Below are positions 1 to 12,330 of a DNA stretch of 64,000 nt, in pieces. The notes below the pieces were generated by a model. The model did no database searches, had not been told where the DNA came from, and was given only the letters and a program-made list of their open reading frames with translations. Source of the DNA: Psilocybe azurescens (taxonomy: Eukaryota > Basidiomycota > Agaricomycetes > Agaricales > Agrocybaceae); contig JAJIRX010000906.1 in assembly GCA_023853785.1 (NCBI GenBank), positions 124,001 to 188,000 on the forward strand, written 5' to 3'. How positions within the stretch are numbered: position 1 is the stretch's first letter; every line of letters begins with the position of its first letter. A program made the position numbers and the translations under genes.

Positions 1-1083
1 GAAGGTCGAAAGGCATTAAAGAAGGGCGAGACGGGGAGATTATGACTAGGGATCTCGCGAACGGTTGCTGGGAAGCGCTCGAGGGATGTTGGAATGGCGG
101 ATTCACAGGCGACGAGCAGCGTGTATCCAAGGATGAAGAAATTCCATGTCTTACCGCCCGACCGACGGAGTCGTTTGAAGTCTTGAACGATCTTGTCGTT
201 GACAGAGGACCAAGTCCATACGTTTCTCAGCTGGAACTTTTTGTAGGCTCCCCTTCTGAGCTACACAAGTATGCACGTATGACATCCCTTTAGGCGATAA
301 TCATCATTTGACAACAGTACAAGCAGATGGGCTGACCATTGCTACTCCTACGGGCTCTACTGCCTATTCGGTACGTTTCAGTGCTGCTACATTGGCTTGA
401 TCTTCTCATAAAAGCTCTTTCAGCTGTCGGCAGGAGGCTCCTTGGTCCACCCCGAAATACCGGCTATCTTGATCACGCCCATATGCCCCCACACGCTATC
501 ATTCAGACCTATGCTCCTTCCTGATAGTGTAGAACTCAGAATATCCGTTCCGTACAATTCGAGAAGTACCGCTTGGGCGTCATTCGATGGTCGAGGACGA
601 ATTGAACTTAAGCGTCAGTCTATTCAATTTTTTCTCCCATGTTAAATCAAGATGTCTGACGTATCTGGGACATTAGAGGGCGATCACATCAAAGTCACAG
701 CATCCAAATATCCCTTCCCTACTGTATGTGCGGATACCCAATCAACCGATTGGTTCCACGCCATTTCACGTACTTTGAAATGGAACGAGCGTGAACGCCA
801 GAAAGCTTTCGTGGTCGTCGAAGAAGGGAGGGCATCCGAGCGTTCTGAGAAACCTAAAAGGCACTCCGAAGCCCCCGCGAAGCCCACGACGTTTCGTTAT
901 GCAACTGACATGGAAGATGGGCGGAAGGATAAGGAGCGTGGTGGGAATCCTGCTATGCCAAAGTTCGAGGATAAGTACGATATTGACGATAAATGCGCTG
1001 ATCGATTCGCAAGTCCACTCCCTCACCCACCAGTCGTTTCACCCCGTCATGTTGGAATCAATGCGCCAATTGACAAGAACTGA
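1..1083 (+). CDS. NAD(+) kinase, 3' part (5' end outside the window)
   Basis: Phosphorylates NAD+ to NADP+. The reading is open to the left edge. The visible part carries family blocks in order: [25 protein letters not shown], the glycine-rich [37 protein letters not shown], and [15 protein letters not shown]. Introns are inferred at about 250-293, after TAYS (about 371-423), and after IELK (phase 1, so that Q precedes GDHIKV). After the conserved [16 protein letters not shown] segment there is a charged, poorly conserved tail ending at 1083. The first intron junction (LELF to GDNHHL) is one base out of frame: a GT..AG intron leaves a G missing, next to a T5-G run. This is more likely a consensus error than a dead gene, because both sides are well conserved. 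Family assignment is firm; the exact C-terminus is less sure. Confidence 0.9.
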
Positions 1084-1460
1084 CTCCTCACGTGTGGGTA
1101 TCGTCAGACCACTCGAGGACCTCGTTTTCCGCTTTCCCAGGCATGACAGAACAACATCCCTAAAGAAATTCCTTTATAATTAATACTTTATGACAATTCT
1201 ACTTGCTTTTCCGGTGCCTATCACGCCTGTAACCTTTAATGCTCGCAGCTATGCGGAGTTTCAGAAGGAGTCGTGGTTTCAGGACCGAAACAATGATGTA
1301 GTATTGGTGCGGGATTCGTTCAAATAACGCGTGTTCCGGACAGATTCGTGGTCTGGCGTTCTTGGTACTGCTATCCGAAACTGGTTCTGTCTCTGGTACG
1401 CCCCAACGATGACCACCTTAAACAAAGACAGATTTCTTTAAATAGCACGACGAAGGCGAG

Positions 1461-1467
1461 TATAAAG
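1461..1467 (+). promoter_or_regulatory. TATA box of the Hsp20 gene
   Basis: TATAAAG lies 56 bases before the Hsp20 start codon. I saw no clean heat-shock element array (alternating GAA/TTC) upstream. Confidence 0.45.
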
Positions 1468-1516
1468 CGCCTCGTATCCGGTGTCTCAACCTCCAACAAC
1501 CATACCTTTGGCAATC

Positions 1517-2089
1517 ATGTCAATTTTCTACTACGAGCCATTCTATGATTTCGAACGCTTCCTTGAAGATACGTCGGCTCCCCAAACAAAATCCGATGGT
1601 ACCGTACAACGTCGTTCCAAAGACGGCGATATAGACAGCGCCATCCCATCCTTGAGACCCAGGTGCGTATTATAGTTCTAATACTTGATTTTATACTTAT
1701 TCATCTTATAGGATGGATCTTCACGAAGACTCCAAGAAGAACTTGGTCACCGCCACCTTCGAGTTGCCTGGTCTCAAGAAGGAAGATGTCGACATACAAG
1801 TCAACAACAACCGCCTGACCATATCTGGGGAGAGTAAGCTGTCGAGAGAGGAGAAAGAGGAAGGATATATCGCCAGGGAAAGGCGATCTGGCAAGTTCTC
1901 GAGGACTCTTCAACTTCCCCAGGGTGTCGAGGTTTGTGCTTACACCTCGTTCAACAAAATAGCATGTACTAAAGTAACCCACACGCACAGGAGAATCAAG
2001 TCAAGGCTTCTTTGAGTGATGGACTTTTAACTGTCACGTTCCCCAAGGCCGCCAAGGAGCATGCGCCTAAGAAAATCACGATCAATTAA
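1517..2089 (+). CDS. Small heat shock protein, Hsp20/alpha-crystallin family
   Basis: ATP-independent cytosolic holdase chaperone. Exons 1517-1662, 1712-1931 and 1991-2089 give 154 residues. After a short N-terminal arm starting MSIFYYEPFYDFERF, the alpha-crystallin domain runs from about residue 48 (MDLHEDSKKNLVTATFELPG) through VNNNRLTISGE and RRSGKFSRTLQLP to DGLLTVTFPK. The tail is KKITIN: a family-typical extension carrying an I-x-I-like ITI rather than a strict IXI/V. Length is usual for fungal Hsp20. All three exons join in frame, so this is one of the intact genes in the window. The start was chosen because it gives a standard N-terminus and follows a TATA box. Heat induction is expected for the family but not demonstrated by promoter elements here. 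Confidence 0.92.
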
Positions 2090-2201
2090 ATACTTTGTAG
2101 TTGGTTTGGTGTCTATGCCATCCAAATGTTATCTAATGCTCATTTGCAATTGATTAAAGACTTATACTTCGTTCTTCTGAGAGGCTTTGTCGGAGTAAAC
2201 A

Positions 2202-3933
2202 CTAGGAGTTTACCAGCATCTCTAAAGCTCTATTCTTATCCTCTTCAGCTCGACCCTTCCCAAACATTTCCAACTCCTTGTCGTATTGCGCAAAGAATTC
2301 GACCAGCTTCTCAGGAGGTATTAAGGCGTTCCCTTCTGCAGCGTCTTTGTAATCAGGAGTAACCATTTGCAGAATTCTGCCTGCGCGCCTCGACTTCTCT
2401 ATCAAGTTATTTTCCTGCGGGGCAGCAAATAGTGCTGTAGATCTCAGCTATCTTATTTAGCGTATCTTTACTGCGTAATCCTTTGGATAGCAGGCTTGCA
2501 AGGATGTAAGCGTCCTGGAAAGTGATATGTAAGTTTATATTCAACATGATAGTGTTATCAATAACTCTACCTCGACTGCGCGCCCTGCTCCATTTCCTAG
2601 GAATGGGGTCATAGCATGAGCCTATTCCTTGATCAGTTGAGGCGTCTGGCACTATAAAGAACGCATAATGGAATAATATACCGCGTCTCCTCCGAGTACC
2701 ACGCGACCCAAAGCATAACTATCCATTGGCAATAGAGTGCGTATGACCCATCTTGTAGGTTCCTCGATTAACTAGGGAATCAACGGTTGGAAGGAAAGTC
2801 TAAGTAGGTGGGAGTTACGTACGCTAATTAGGGCTTTCACCTCGTCTTCCCAATCGGCGAATAACGAATTTAACTCTTCAGGCGAGCATGGCACAGTAGT
2901 AGGTCCATCGTAGGACCTTCCTTCGGTAGAAAGATCGGTGGTAATTGCAGCAAAGTTGATCAGCTTGTTCTGTGCAACTGGATACGTTACGATGTGCTTG
3001 AATCAAACGAATTTACCACACGGGAATTGCCAATAAAACAGATGAAGACCCACTTTCCATTTACCGAAATACTTCGGCCCCTAGTATAAGTAGGTAATTT
3101 ATTGGCAGCAAACAACACTCACCAACATATGATTGGTAAGGGCCCGGTGGTGAGGAAACTTCTTCCGTAAAACCTCTGCCGGAATCAGCGCTCGATACGC
3201 CATATAACCAGAACAAACAGGATATAGTGAAGGAGAGTCAACCAGGCCTTGGTTCAGAAGAAGGCACTTTCTCACAACCGATTTAATGCCATCCATACCA
3301 ACGAGGAAATCACATGTCGCTGCCTTTCCATTCTCGAAGTGGAGGTGAATCTCTTCGCCTTCTTCAAAGGCTGAAAGTCGATGTGACAGATGAATGCGAG
3401 TATTTGAGTGCTTCACTAGAACGTTCTGCAAATCAGCTCTATGCATTGTTGAGGTGCCACCTGCGATCTCTTTAATGGTTGGAACTCAAAGAACAATAAA
3501 AGATAACTGACCTATTGATTTTATATCTCCAACATAAGTACCTTCACTTCCATCAGCCTTTTCGACATAGAAAACCGTATCTGCGAATACTTTTTGAGCT
3601 CTTCGTTGACATTGCTGGCTGGAAATATCTTACGTGGTCTGTCATCTGGAGAGCGTGAAGCAATCTTGAGAAGGCTTTCCTCCAATCCAAGAGTCTTGAA
3701 AATACTCCATCCCCGAGGCCAGAAACCAATACCTGCACCAATTTCCGACACTTGTGAAGAGGCTTCGTAAATGTCAATCTCCAATTTTTGGTCCATCCCC
3801 ATGGATTTAAGGGCGGTAGATAGTGTTAACCCCCTATGCCTGCCCCACTGCAATGCGAAGTCAGAAAACATGATTAGCAGAATACAAGATAGCGTGAGTA
3901 CATTATAGCGATACGGATTTTGTCTTGTGGCAT
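2202..3933 (-). CDS. FAD-dependent monooxygenase, salicylate hydroxylase-like
   Basis: Class A flavoprotein monooxygenase (NAD(P)H + O2, aromatic hydroxylation). Exon 1 (3902-3933) gives MPQDKIRIAI and joins a GAGIGGLTLS dinucleotide-binding motif. Next come IDIYEASSQVSEIGAGIGF, the MHRADLQNVLVKH segment, a DG-type motif (CDFLVGMDGIKSVVRK), YFGKWKHIVTYPV, and the FAD-ribityl GD motif (GRVVLGGDAAHAMTPFLGNGAG), then DAYILASLL. At least seven short introns are needed. Two one-base frameshifts remain: in the G5 run of the Rossmann motif (3830-3834 on the plus strand) and at a C4 run near the C-terminus (2419-2422). Both are repaired by changing a homopolymer by one base, so either sequence error or early decay is possible. 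The substrate is unknown. The family contains salicylate hydroxylases, and an aldehyde dehydrogenase of the salicylaldehyde/vanillin type lies 29 kb away. Confidence 0.82.
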
Positions 3934-4699
3934 GGTTGAAGATTGGAAGGACGGCTAGTTCTTGCGACTAACTTAGTTGTAGACTGTATCTTCCAGAGTA
4001 GAAGAGAAAATGCTGATTTTGAGAGTAATAAACCTCGCCATATATAACAAGGCGGAGCTGAAGATCCGTCTTCAACTTTCTCATGCACAGAACGTTATAG
4101 AATATACGCAAGACAAGGTTTTGCGCATGGTCGTACGGAAGTAATCATCCGAATGCTCACGATTTCGCATCTATATATAGTGCTGCAGCTGAAGTAGAGG
4201 ACCAAGGTTTCGAATATCCACAGTACCTAGTCGGACGGTCGTGTCAAATGACGTAGAGGGCGGATGCTGCTATCCGTAAAATTGGTCTTCGGACTTGACT
4301 CCAAAGTTTGGAACTGCAAAGTGGCTTGAAGTTATAATCGCATCACAAACGGAAACGAACATTGTACATGCGCACTGCCCATTCGGACTACCACAGCTTG
4401 TAAAAGTCAAGTTGTATTTCCAATGTATTCAATCACAGCATACGTACACAAGGACCCTCCTAGTCCTATATTTATCATATTGCATACAAAGTAGCTGCGG
4501 AACTACGGTTAGACTAAATGATCATACGTGATAATTATGCGACTGACTCGATTAGAGCGGAAATACGAGGAAGCTATAAGCCCTTGGGACCACGGATAAA
4601 CAAGCTTCTCCTGAGTTGTGCTTGGTGCACCCAAGCACCCATGAAATGCCATGGAAATAGTGACCGTGCGTATGCTCAGAGCGCGTCAGAGGAGACCTA
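3934..4699. other. Intergenic region, no gene seen
   Basis: Separates the monooxygenase start from the 3' end of the membrane-protein gene. A TATATATA-like stretch at about 4171-4180 could serve the minus-strand monooxygenase but lies some 240 bases upstream of its start codon. No convincing coding signal. Confidence 0.4.
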
Positions 4700-6090
4700 T
4701 CAGAGAGTGTTGCTATCCCTGGACAGACTCTTTACACTTCTTCGGTTCTTATGGGGATAAGACGATGGGCTGAAGGGTCCTGAATAAGCATCGTCTAAGT
4801 GACCGTTCTGCGAAACTCTGAAGTTTACAACGCCAGGTGTGAGCGATGTAGCGTTATGGTACTGGGTGGCCTTGTCGTCTTGCACCAGCCATTCTGGTAT
4901 GGTACCGAGACCGGTCGCTAATAATGAGCTGTTTGATTTGGCCATGTGAACCCGAAGAGATATAAGGATGAAGACGATGCCTGATACGATCACGTTAGTG
5001 AATATAATTAGGATGCAGCCCCACATCGAATATACTCACCAACACTGGGAACAATAGCAAACTGCACGATCACCTCTCCATTACTGTTCGTGTAATACAG
5101 GATAATAAGAACTGTGAGCTGCACAGTGTAAAGCATTGCGCTTTCGACGATAATGCGTAATATACGCATCAGACTGAGCTTCGAGCTTCGGTCGACAATG
5201 CCGTGACAGGTAGAAATTTGGTGTTGCTTGTAAAATTTCAAAGCGATCAAGGCTGTTGTGATGGAGTTCTAGGATAGCGCCAGAGGATAGATGCATCCGA
5301 CAAGGGCCATGGATGCAGTAAAACTAACACCAGCATTGGGATGCGTAAACCACCAAAGGACGTATATGTTGATCCATGTAGAATATTGTCAGGACCAATA
5401 AAGGGACACGCGGGAGCAACGACGGACCTATAGAAGACAGAACAAGTAGCGAGGGTAACGCTACGATCCAGATATTTTTATTCCACACGTAATAACAGCG
5501 ATATATCTGCATAACAATTCAAGTTAGCCAAACGAGGCAAATCCCATCTGGACCCCCTTACCACCAGGAAGTCTCCAGTCCATGCCACAATGCAATAAAC
5601 AGTGCTGTCTAGAACGGTATCCCACCTAGTGAAGTCGTAGATGTAGGCAGTTGGTCCTCTAGGATCTGTGTGGAATATGAAGGCTCTGACAAATCGAATG
5701 AATGCTAGGCCTAAATCGACGCCTGTCAAAACGGCGGCGGTGACTGTTAGAGAGAAAATCTTACCTATATGAAGCGTTGCCAACGCAAACATTAAGAGAG
5801 TAGATATCAGATAAATCTATATAGACGACAAAGATCAGTCATTGTATTGGGCGCCACTGTTCCATTGACCCCTTTCCAACATATTCGACAGAGCAGAAGC
5901 AAATAGGGCCGCGTAAATTTCTAGCATTTGCATTAGATCACGCCCGACGAGGCATTCGCACTGCCCCACCAATGACCATAGAGAAACATCTGCATTGAGG
6001 AGTCAGATACGAGTAAGTAGAGTCGTCAAGAAGCGGTATTACCTCCGTTAATACCGCGAAGTAATGAGCGATGTCGAGGGTGAAAGCCAT
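4700..6090 (-). CDS. Multi-pass membrane protein of the expanded Agaricomycete 7TM family
   Basis: Function unknown. The start MAFTLDIAHYFAVLTE is followed by several hydrophobic segments. Family-like blocks are STLLMFALATLHIG, GVDLGLAFIRFVRAFIF, the very typical FTRWDTVLDSTVY, then IYRCYYVWNKNIWIVALPSL, a segment with RILRIIVESAMLY, and a last helix GIVFILISLRV before a polar Ser-rich C-tail. Six or more short introns (about 42-60 nt) are required; the second and third exons are the least certain, and one junction may contain a one-base indel at a G4 run. Proteins of this layout are numerous in mushroom genomes and generally uncharacterised; I do not assign a receptor role. The Copia element inserted about 100 bases upstream of the start codon, so the native promoter is probably displaced. 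Confidence 0.72.
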
Positions 6091-6191
6091 TGTCGACAAC
6101 TACGATTTACACTTGCTTGACGACGGAGAGCGGCCCTCGAGAGCCAGGATGGTCGAAGAAGAAACAATGAGGACGAGAGCGACCTAAGGGG

Positions 6192-6196
6192 GAGGT
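6192..6196. repeat. Copia target site duplication, left copy (GAGGT)
   Basis: GAGGT immediately precedes the left LTR and is repeated exactly at 13184-13188 after the right LTR. Five-base duplications are typical of Copia integrases. Confidence 0.93.
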
Positions 6197-6556
6197 TGTT
6201 GAAACTATGTGACAGCACGTGACATGCACGTGAACGTTAGCGTTACACAGTGCACATGACTGAAAGGTTGCACGTGAATATGGCGTTATTATGGCGTGCT
6301 TTATAGCACATGATATGCACATGATATATGTTTCCTAATATATGCAGTATGTAAATATGCACACACTATGTAGAAACGTATATAAGTAGCGTAGTTCTGC
6401 TCCTAATAAATAACGAAGTTCCTCACTTCAGTACAGCGCTCACTACGCACTTAAGTACATACATACAAGCTTACAGGTCAGTAGTATATGGGTTCGAGTA
6501 GGTAACCATACCACTACGTACATAGCCTCGATAGTAGTTACTATATTATTGCAACA
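6197..6556 (+). repeat. Left LTR of the Copia element
   Basis: 360 bp, TGTTGAAAC..TTGCAACA. A TATATAAG box at about 6379 and AATAAA at 6405-6410 are candidates for the Pol II promoter and the poly(A) signal. The 5' part repeats CACGTG/GCACATGA-like E-box motifs (for example CACGTGACATGCACGTGAA), which may be enhancer sites. Confidence 0.95.
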
Positions 6557-6573
6557 GGTTATGGGCCCCGAGG
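6557..6573 (+). other. Primer-binding site, half-tRNA(iMet) type
   Basis: GGTTATGGGCCCCGAGG starts directly after the LTR. Its complement matches the anticodon stem-loop region (GGGCCCATAACC) of initiator methionine tRNA rather than the 3' acceptor end. This is the arrangement known for Drosophila copia, which primes from a 5' half of tRNA(iMet). Confidence 0.7.
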
Positions 6574-7006
6574 ACGTTCCTGGCGTCGAGCTCAGGCTCC
6601 ACCAGTGGATTACCCTCAACGCTCGTAACTCTGGCCTGTACAGCTAGAGCCCAGCTCGCTGCTTCAGTGTTGAGCCTAGCTCCCTGTCGCATGCTTGTAG
6701 CTATGCTCGCTGGTCAGCTTGAGCCATAGCTCGCTGTGTAACCTAGTCTCCACAATGTCGAGTAACAATGAATAGAGCTTTGCCTCTTCGTTGATCTCCA
6801 TATGAGTTGAGCAACATCCTCTGCAGACGGCTCTAGTCAAGCGTATTTTTTTGCTGCATGATGAACAAATCGCTTTGCTCGACATGAACAGTTGTTAGCT
6901 CAACGTTCTAGACGACTAGTGCAGGTCTTTAGTTAGAAGCTTGATTTCATATCGCTCACTATACCTCAGACCATGATCGCTAACGTCTATTGTTTACAGA
7001 TAACAA

Positions 7007-8988
7007 TGTCGACCTCCAAGCAAACCATCTCCCCTCGATGTCAGCAAATACCCAAAGTTTTCTGGCACTCGTCTCCGAGAATGGAAAGACAAGATGGAAT
7101 CTGCTATCGAGATTGGTAACATTAGGAACGTGCTTGAAGGAAGGCTGGTCGCTCCAACCGGTCCAGCTCCTACCGCACCTACCATGTTTGCCCCTGACGC
7201 CGATGCTGCCGCAATCGCTCGGTACCAGGCACTCTACCAAGTCTATCAGCACGAATCCGATCAGTTCTCAAAGGCACAAAAAGAGTATACCGAAGCCAAC
7301 TCCCGGGCTAAGGGTATTCTTTCAGTAACCTTGTGGGACGATATCTACAAACAAGTTTTCAGCATGACTGCTAAGGAAGCTTGGGATTGGTTAACCGCTA
7401 ACTACGGTACCCAACAATTCGTTGAGACTCTTGACACTTTCAAGAAGCTCCGAGATTACAAGATCGATCTATCCGATCCCAATCCACAAATCGCCCACTT
7501 CCGAACCGAATACAAACGTCTTCCACTCGAACCAGCCCCTGGCGCAGCACCCGGATCACCTGATACCGTCCGCATCATTTCCGAATCACTCGCTTGTCTC
7601 ATTTTACTCGCCGCACTTCCTCTTACGAACGACCCTACACACGAATCCGTTTATCAACGTATGATCGAGTCGTACAAGGAGTCGCACACCGTGACTTCTA
7701 CCATGACTCTTGACACGTTGCAGGAGACCATTAGAGTCACCTGGGCATCTCGATTTGGACACCTTCCTGAGCGCCGAAAAGCCTAAGAAGGGTACAACCT
7801 ATATCAAGAAGGGAACAACTTCTCCTCCCAAGAAGCCCAATGCTCAGAAGATATCGGCTATCGCCGATAAAGGCCCTACTCCGAAACATTCGGACCAACG
7901 TGCAGGAGGATCTTCCTCCACTTCTGACCCGAAAGGGAAGAAGCCGTTCACAAAGAAATGGAAGGATGACAAAGGAAACGATCATCGCACACGTCACAGC
8001 GCACTCGTCGAGCTGCACCAAAGCATGAGCATTCGCACATCGCTGAGGTTAACTCCGAGGATGACCGCTTCGTGATAGCATCACCTATGCAGGTAGACAT
8101 GCCAGCTCTTATGCTCGGTAACTACACGATCTCTGATCGACCTGCTGTTATTGTCCCCGATTCTCCCGAATCGGGACATGCGATCACAATCTCCGACTCT
8201 CCATCACCGCTTAAAGAAGGGAATGGACGGCTATCAAGCCGATCATTCTTCTTTGGTTCCATTCGAACCTTCTCATTCAGTCGCCTCATTTGGCCTTTCC
8301 GGCGTTGCTATTCGCGAATGTCAAGCCTGCCAAGGCACGACGTGAAGCTGGATCAGCTCCATATCCCACATTCCACAAAGCCAAGAAACTCGCTGATCGT
8401 ATTGGCGCACAGCCAACAACTCAGACCCTCAAAAAGTTTGAGCAAATCCTCGAGCAAGACATGGATGTGGATGAGCCATTCGTGGATCCTTCTCCCAATA
8501 AGGAACTCTTAGTGAAACCGACACTCCCTGTCAAGGTTTCTCCACGATCCATTTACCAACACGTCGATGACTCCCCGCTGAAAGCCGCTACTCCGGAACC
8601 CGCTCCTTCTACAGTTGAGCCATTCCCTGAGTACGAAGGAGATGACATCAGTCCCTACATCATTACGGGATCTGATTCCCCACGAGAAGAAGATCGAAAC
8701 TGGCAGCCTAGTCGAGCTCTGACTCCTGGTTCCAGAAGCCCATCTATCTTTGACCCCGAAGAAGAGTATGGTGGAAACCCCTATGCCTTTTTGGAAGAAA
8801 CTCCAGAACCGGGAGTTCTCCCTTCGGCATGGACGCCCGATGGCGTTGCACGGGTACACATGACTCCTTACGTGGATAAAGGAAAGAATCGAGCTGTCGA
8901 TCCGGTTCAAGCCCAAATGGACCTTCATCCCCACGCGGTTGATGAAAATGGCAACAAGTTATCTCAGGACTACCAGCGACTCTATTGA
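7007..8988 (+). pseudogene. Copia gag and spacer region, frameshifted
   Basis: Starts MSTSKQTIS, then continues one base out of frame after a C4 run (7031-7034) into KFSGTRLREWKDKMESAIE. This matches the UBN2-type Copia gag start, followed by SVTLWDDIYKQV and AKEAWDWLTANYG. The frame shifts again near 7780 into a basic KPKKGTTYIKK region and at least twice more before 8300. From 8290 to 8988 there is a long acidic Pro/Ser/Asp-rich spacer ending SQDYQRLY. I saw no CCHC zinc knuckle. Gag forms the virus-like particle; this copy is broken as written. Confidence 0.8.
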
Positions 8989-9179
8989 TTTTGGAACGCC
9001 TTCCCCTTATAGGGATTACGAAGACGAAGTCGCGAAATAACACTGAATACTTGTACGTAAATCCTCTTGCATTCACTCACTGCAAACCACTAAATATGCT
9101 CCTACCAGCTGATCAAGCTGTAGATAGTCGAGTACAATATTTATGTAATTGTGGTAGAAACACGAACAATGATGTTGAG

Positions 9180-9642
9180 TTTAGCTCCAATTGTCAGAAT
9201 TGCAAAGATAAGCTACGAGATTTACTCTCATTCATGGAAAACAAAACCATGTGGATGATAGATTCCGGCGCATCATGTGCCTTCACAGGGAATCTAGCAG
9301 ATCTTGCCGAATATGCGAATTCGAAAAGGAAAGGAAATACTTGTTCAAACCGCGGACAAGATTATACCTATTCCTGGTCGAGGAACAATCTTCCTTAGCT
9401 TCGAAACTCCCATCGGCAGACAGATTGTCTTTCGTTTACATCCGGTACTATACATGCCGAGTATGAAAACTAGACTCCTGTCAATGCGTCAAATGCTTGG
9501 ACCTGACACGAAAGTCGAAGGAGATTCCAGCGTTTTGAATTTTATAGATAAATCTACGGATGAGATTCTCTTTATTGCAGAACCATCTGAAAAGATAATC
9601 TATATTGGGTTAAAACCCAAATTGTCTCCGGACAGAACTTGA
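9180..9642 (+). pseudogene. Copia aspartic protease region, frameshifted
   Basis: WMIDSGASCAFTG carries the DSG active-site triad of retropepsins at about 9250-9290. The reading then jumps frame near 9300-9380 into KEILVQTADKIIPIPGRGT and a segment with VLYMPSMKTRLLSMRQM, the usual flap/C-terminal part of Copia proteases. The frame ends at 9642. Confidence 0.85.
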
Positions 9643-10647
9643 TGGTGTATGAAACTATGCTTGATGATAGCTACGAATTATGGCATCGTCGCATGGGACA
9701 TCCCTCAGATCAAGTATTGGGCAAACTACCGGGTAAAACCGAGAATTTCCCATCTGGTCTACAAATACCTAAGGATAAAGCTATATGCGAGGGCTGTGCT
9801 AAAGGGAAAATGACCTCGCCGGACATTCGCTGAGAACCCTAAACGCGCTAATAAACCCTTCGAGCTAATCCACTCTGATCTAAAGAGTTTCCGGTACTTT
9901 CGTACCATAAGTTTAAATACTTTATATCCTTTTTGGATGACTGTACTTCACACGCCTGGATCATTCTGCTTCGGGAAGAAGTCAGAAGCTCTAGAAGCCA
10001 CAGAACATTGGATTGCTTATGTCAGTAGGCAATTCAACGCTTACATACAAGCGTGGTTCAGTGACAACGGCGGAGAATACATGTCCAAGGCATATACGAA
10101 ACTCTTGAAAGATGCAGGTATCGAAATTAAGCTAAGCGTACCACATCAACCCCAGATGAACGGTCGCGCTGAACGCTTTAATCGGACCATTGATGAAAAA
10201 TCTCAGGCCATGCGCTTACAAGCGTGCCTACCCGAGTCCTGGTGGGAGTTCAGCGTTCTACACGCTGTCTATCTCTATAATCGCACACCAGTACAACGGC
10301 TCTCGTGGAGTACACCCTTTTATGGGATCACCTCCGAAAAGCCTGACTTGTCCAAACTTAGAGTCTTTGGATGTGGTGCTTACGTCTATCTCCATAAAGA
10401 TGTGAGAAAGAATAAGCTATCTCCGAAATCGGAATTAATGATATTCTTGGGATATCGTGAAGGGCATGAAGCCTACATGATATTTATGCGCACCGGGAAC
10501 ACCGGGTACCATAATAGAGTCTTCTTTGCAGCTACTGCGCTGTTTGATGAAGCTCTATTCCCAAGATGCATACCACTAAAAACACCTCCGGTCTCTAAAG
10601 CCCGTGAGAAGACTAATAAAAAGGAGATAATCCTGTTGTGGAAATAG
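9639..10647 (+). pseudogene. Copia integrase (GAG_pre-integrase plus rve core), frameshifted
   Basis: The pre-integrase HHCC zinc motif is visible (LWHRRMGHP.. ICEGCAKGKM). After a frame change near 9833-9935 come the catalytic-core blocks HSDL (first Asp), AWFSDNGGEYMS (second Asp) and QMNGRAERFNRT (Glu), giving an intact D,D,E set. LRVFGCGAYVYLHKD and a GYREGHEAY-type segment follow. The core stretch 9937-10647 is open without interruption. Confidence 0.9.
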
Positions 10648-11199
10648 AATTTGGAGACTCCGATGATGATGATTCGGATGACTCGCCGTTCTCACGTACC
10701 TGCCCCACCAAAGGTGTCCGCTCCGCCCGAGTTAGCTACTCCTGGCGATGATGCTGGACCGCCTCCGCCGTCTCACGGCATCTCAACCTCACCCTCCGTC
10801 GAGTACGAGAGCTCCGGAACCGAGTGGTTCACAGCCAGGACCATCTCATAGTAGTAGAGCACCGCCCATGCCTACTCAAGGGGGGAGATAATAATGAGAC
10901 GGGACCAAGAAGGTCCGACAGGCCGAGAACCCACCCTCGCAGAGGAGGGAACGTATACCCTCCGGGAACAACCACCGATAAAGATCTCAGGAAAAGACCC
11001 TGGCGGTCAGATGTAACAGGATCCGTACCTGATTTAACATCACCTGATTTTAGTGAAACGGTACCAACTGGTTGGAAACACCAGAAGAGTATATCCCACG
11101 CGCAGGATGTGATTAAATCAGTCACAGAAGGGGGAGAATTAGGGTTTGAATCGCTTTTAGCTCACGCGATTTCTCACCACAATGACCTACCCGATCCTT

Positions 11200-12330
11200 C
11201 CGAAGTCCGAGATTGGACATCGAAGGATATTGCGAAGCTTCCCGCTGAGCAACAACAGCGTTGGAGAAAAGCACAGCTTGAAGAACTAGAGGCACTCAAG
11301 CAGCGAAAAGTCTACGTGCTTAGTAACCTACCTCCAGGTGCACACTGCATCAAATGCCGTTGGGTATTCGACATCAAATCAGATGGCCGATACAAAGCCC
11401 GACTTCGTGGCCAAAGGCTTCTCACAGATAGAAGGAATTGACTACACCGAGATATTCTCACCCACACTCTCTACTGCTTCGTTCAGAGTGGTCCTTGCTT
11501 TAGCTGCGCTAGAGAATTGGACTGTTGAGGCACTTGATGTGAAATCCGGCGTTCTATATGGAAACTTAGACGAAGAAATCTATATGGAGCAACCTCCTGG
11601 ATTTACCGTCCGGCCGGAAAAGAAACACAAGTACTCCGGTTACTCAAAGCGCTCTATGGCTTGGAAACAAGCCAGCGAAAGCGTGGTGGCACGAACTCGA
11701 TAAATCCCTCAAAGAGTTCGGTTTCCAGCGATTATACGCAGACGCAGGCATATTTGTTGCGCGCCACGCAGATGGTACGCTGGTAATATTACTAGCATAT
11801 GTTGACGATATAGTCATCACCGGTCCGAACTCCACTTTAGTCAAACAGAAGAAGGCTATCTTCATGGACAAGTGGGAGTGCCGTGACTTAGGAGTATGCC
11901 GAGAGTTTCTCCGCATGAAAATTGTCTATAAGGACCGAAAGATCTATCTCGATCAAACGGATTACCTTGACAAGATTCTCAAGCGTTTTGGTATGACTGA
12001 TGCCAAAGATGCAAAAACTCCTTTACCCACCGGGTATAAACCGGAACCGTTCGAGGGAACGAGTTCATATGAAATTCGGTCACGCTATCAATCGTTGATT
12101 GGTTCTATCCTCTATTTGATGATCGGAACTAGACCCGATATAGCATTCGCTGTATGCCAGATGGCTAAGTTCTCATCGAACCCATCTGAAGAACATCTAA
12201 ACCGAGCTATGTATATGCTTCGTTACCTAAAAGGTACACGACAGTATGCTCTGGTATTTGATGGAGACAGCAACGAAGGCCTGTATACATACTGTGATGC
12301 CTCCTATGGAGATGACAAAACGGAGCCTGA
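11200..12330 (+). pseudogene. Copia reverse transcriptase, frameshifted
   Basis: RVT_2 domain. Visible blocks: CIKCRWVFDIKSDGRYKARL, then in another frame VAKGFSQIEGIDYTEIFSPT, ALDVKSGVLYGNLDEEIYM, then in a third frame LLAYVDDIVITG with the catalytic YVDD. The thumb and connection follow (DYLDKILKRFGM, YLMIGTRPDIAFAV, MLRYLKGTRQYAL). Frame changes occur near 11400, 11640-11700 and 11860. Confidence 0.92.
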
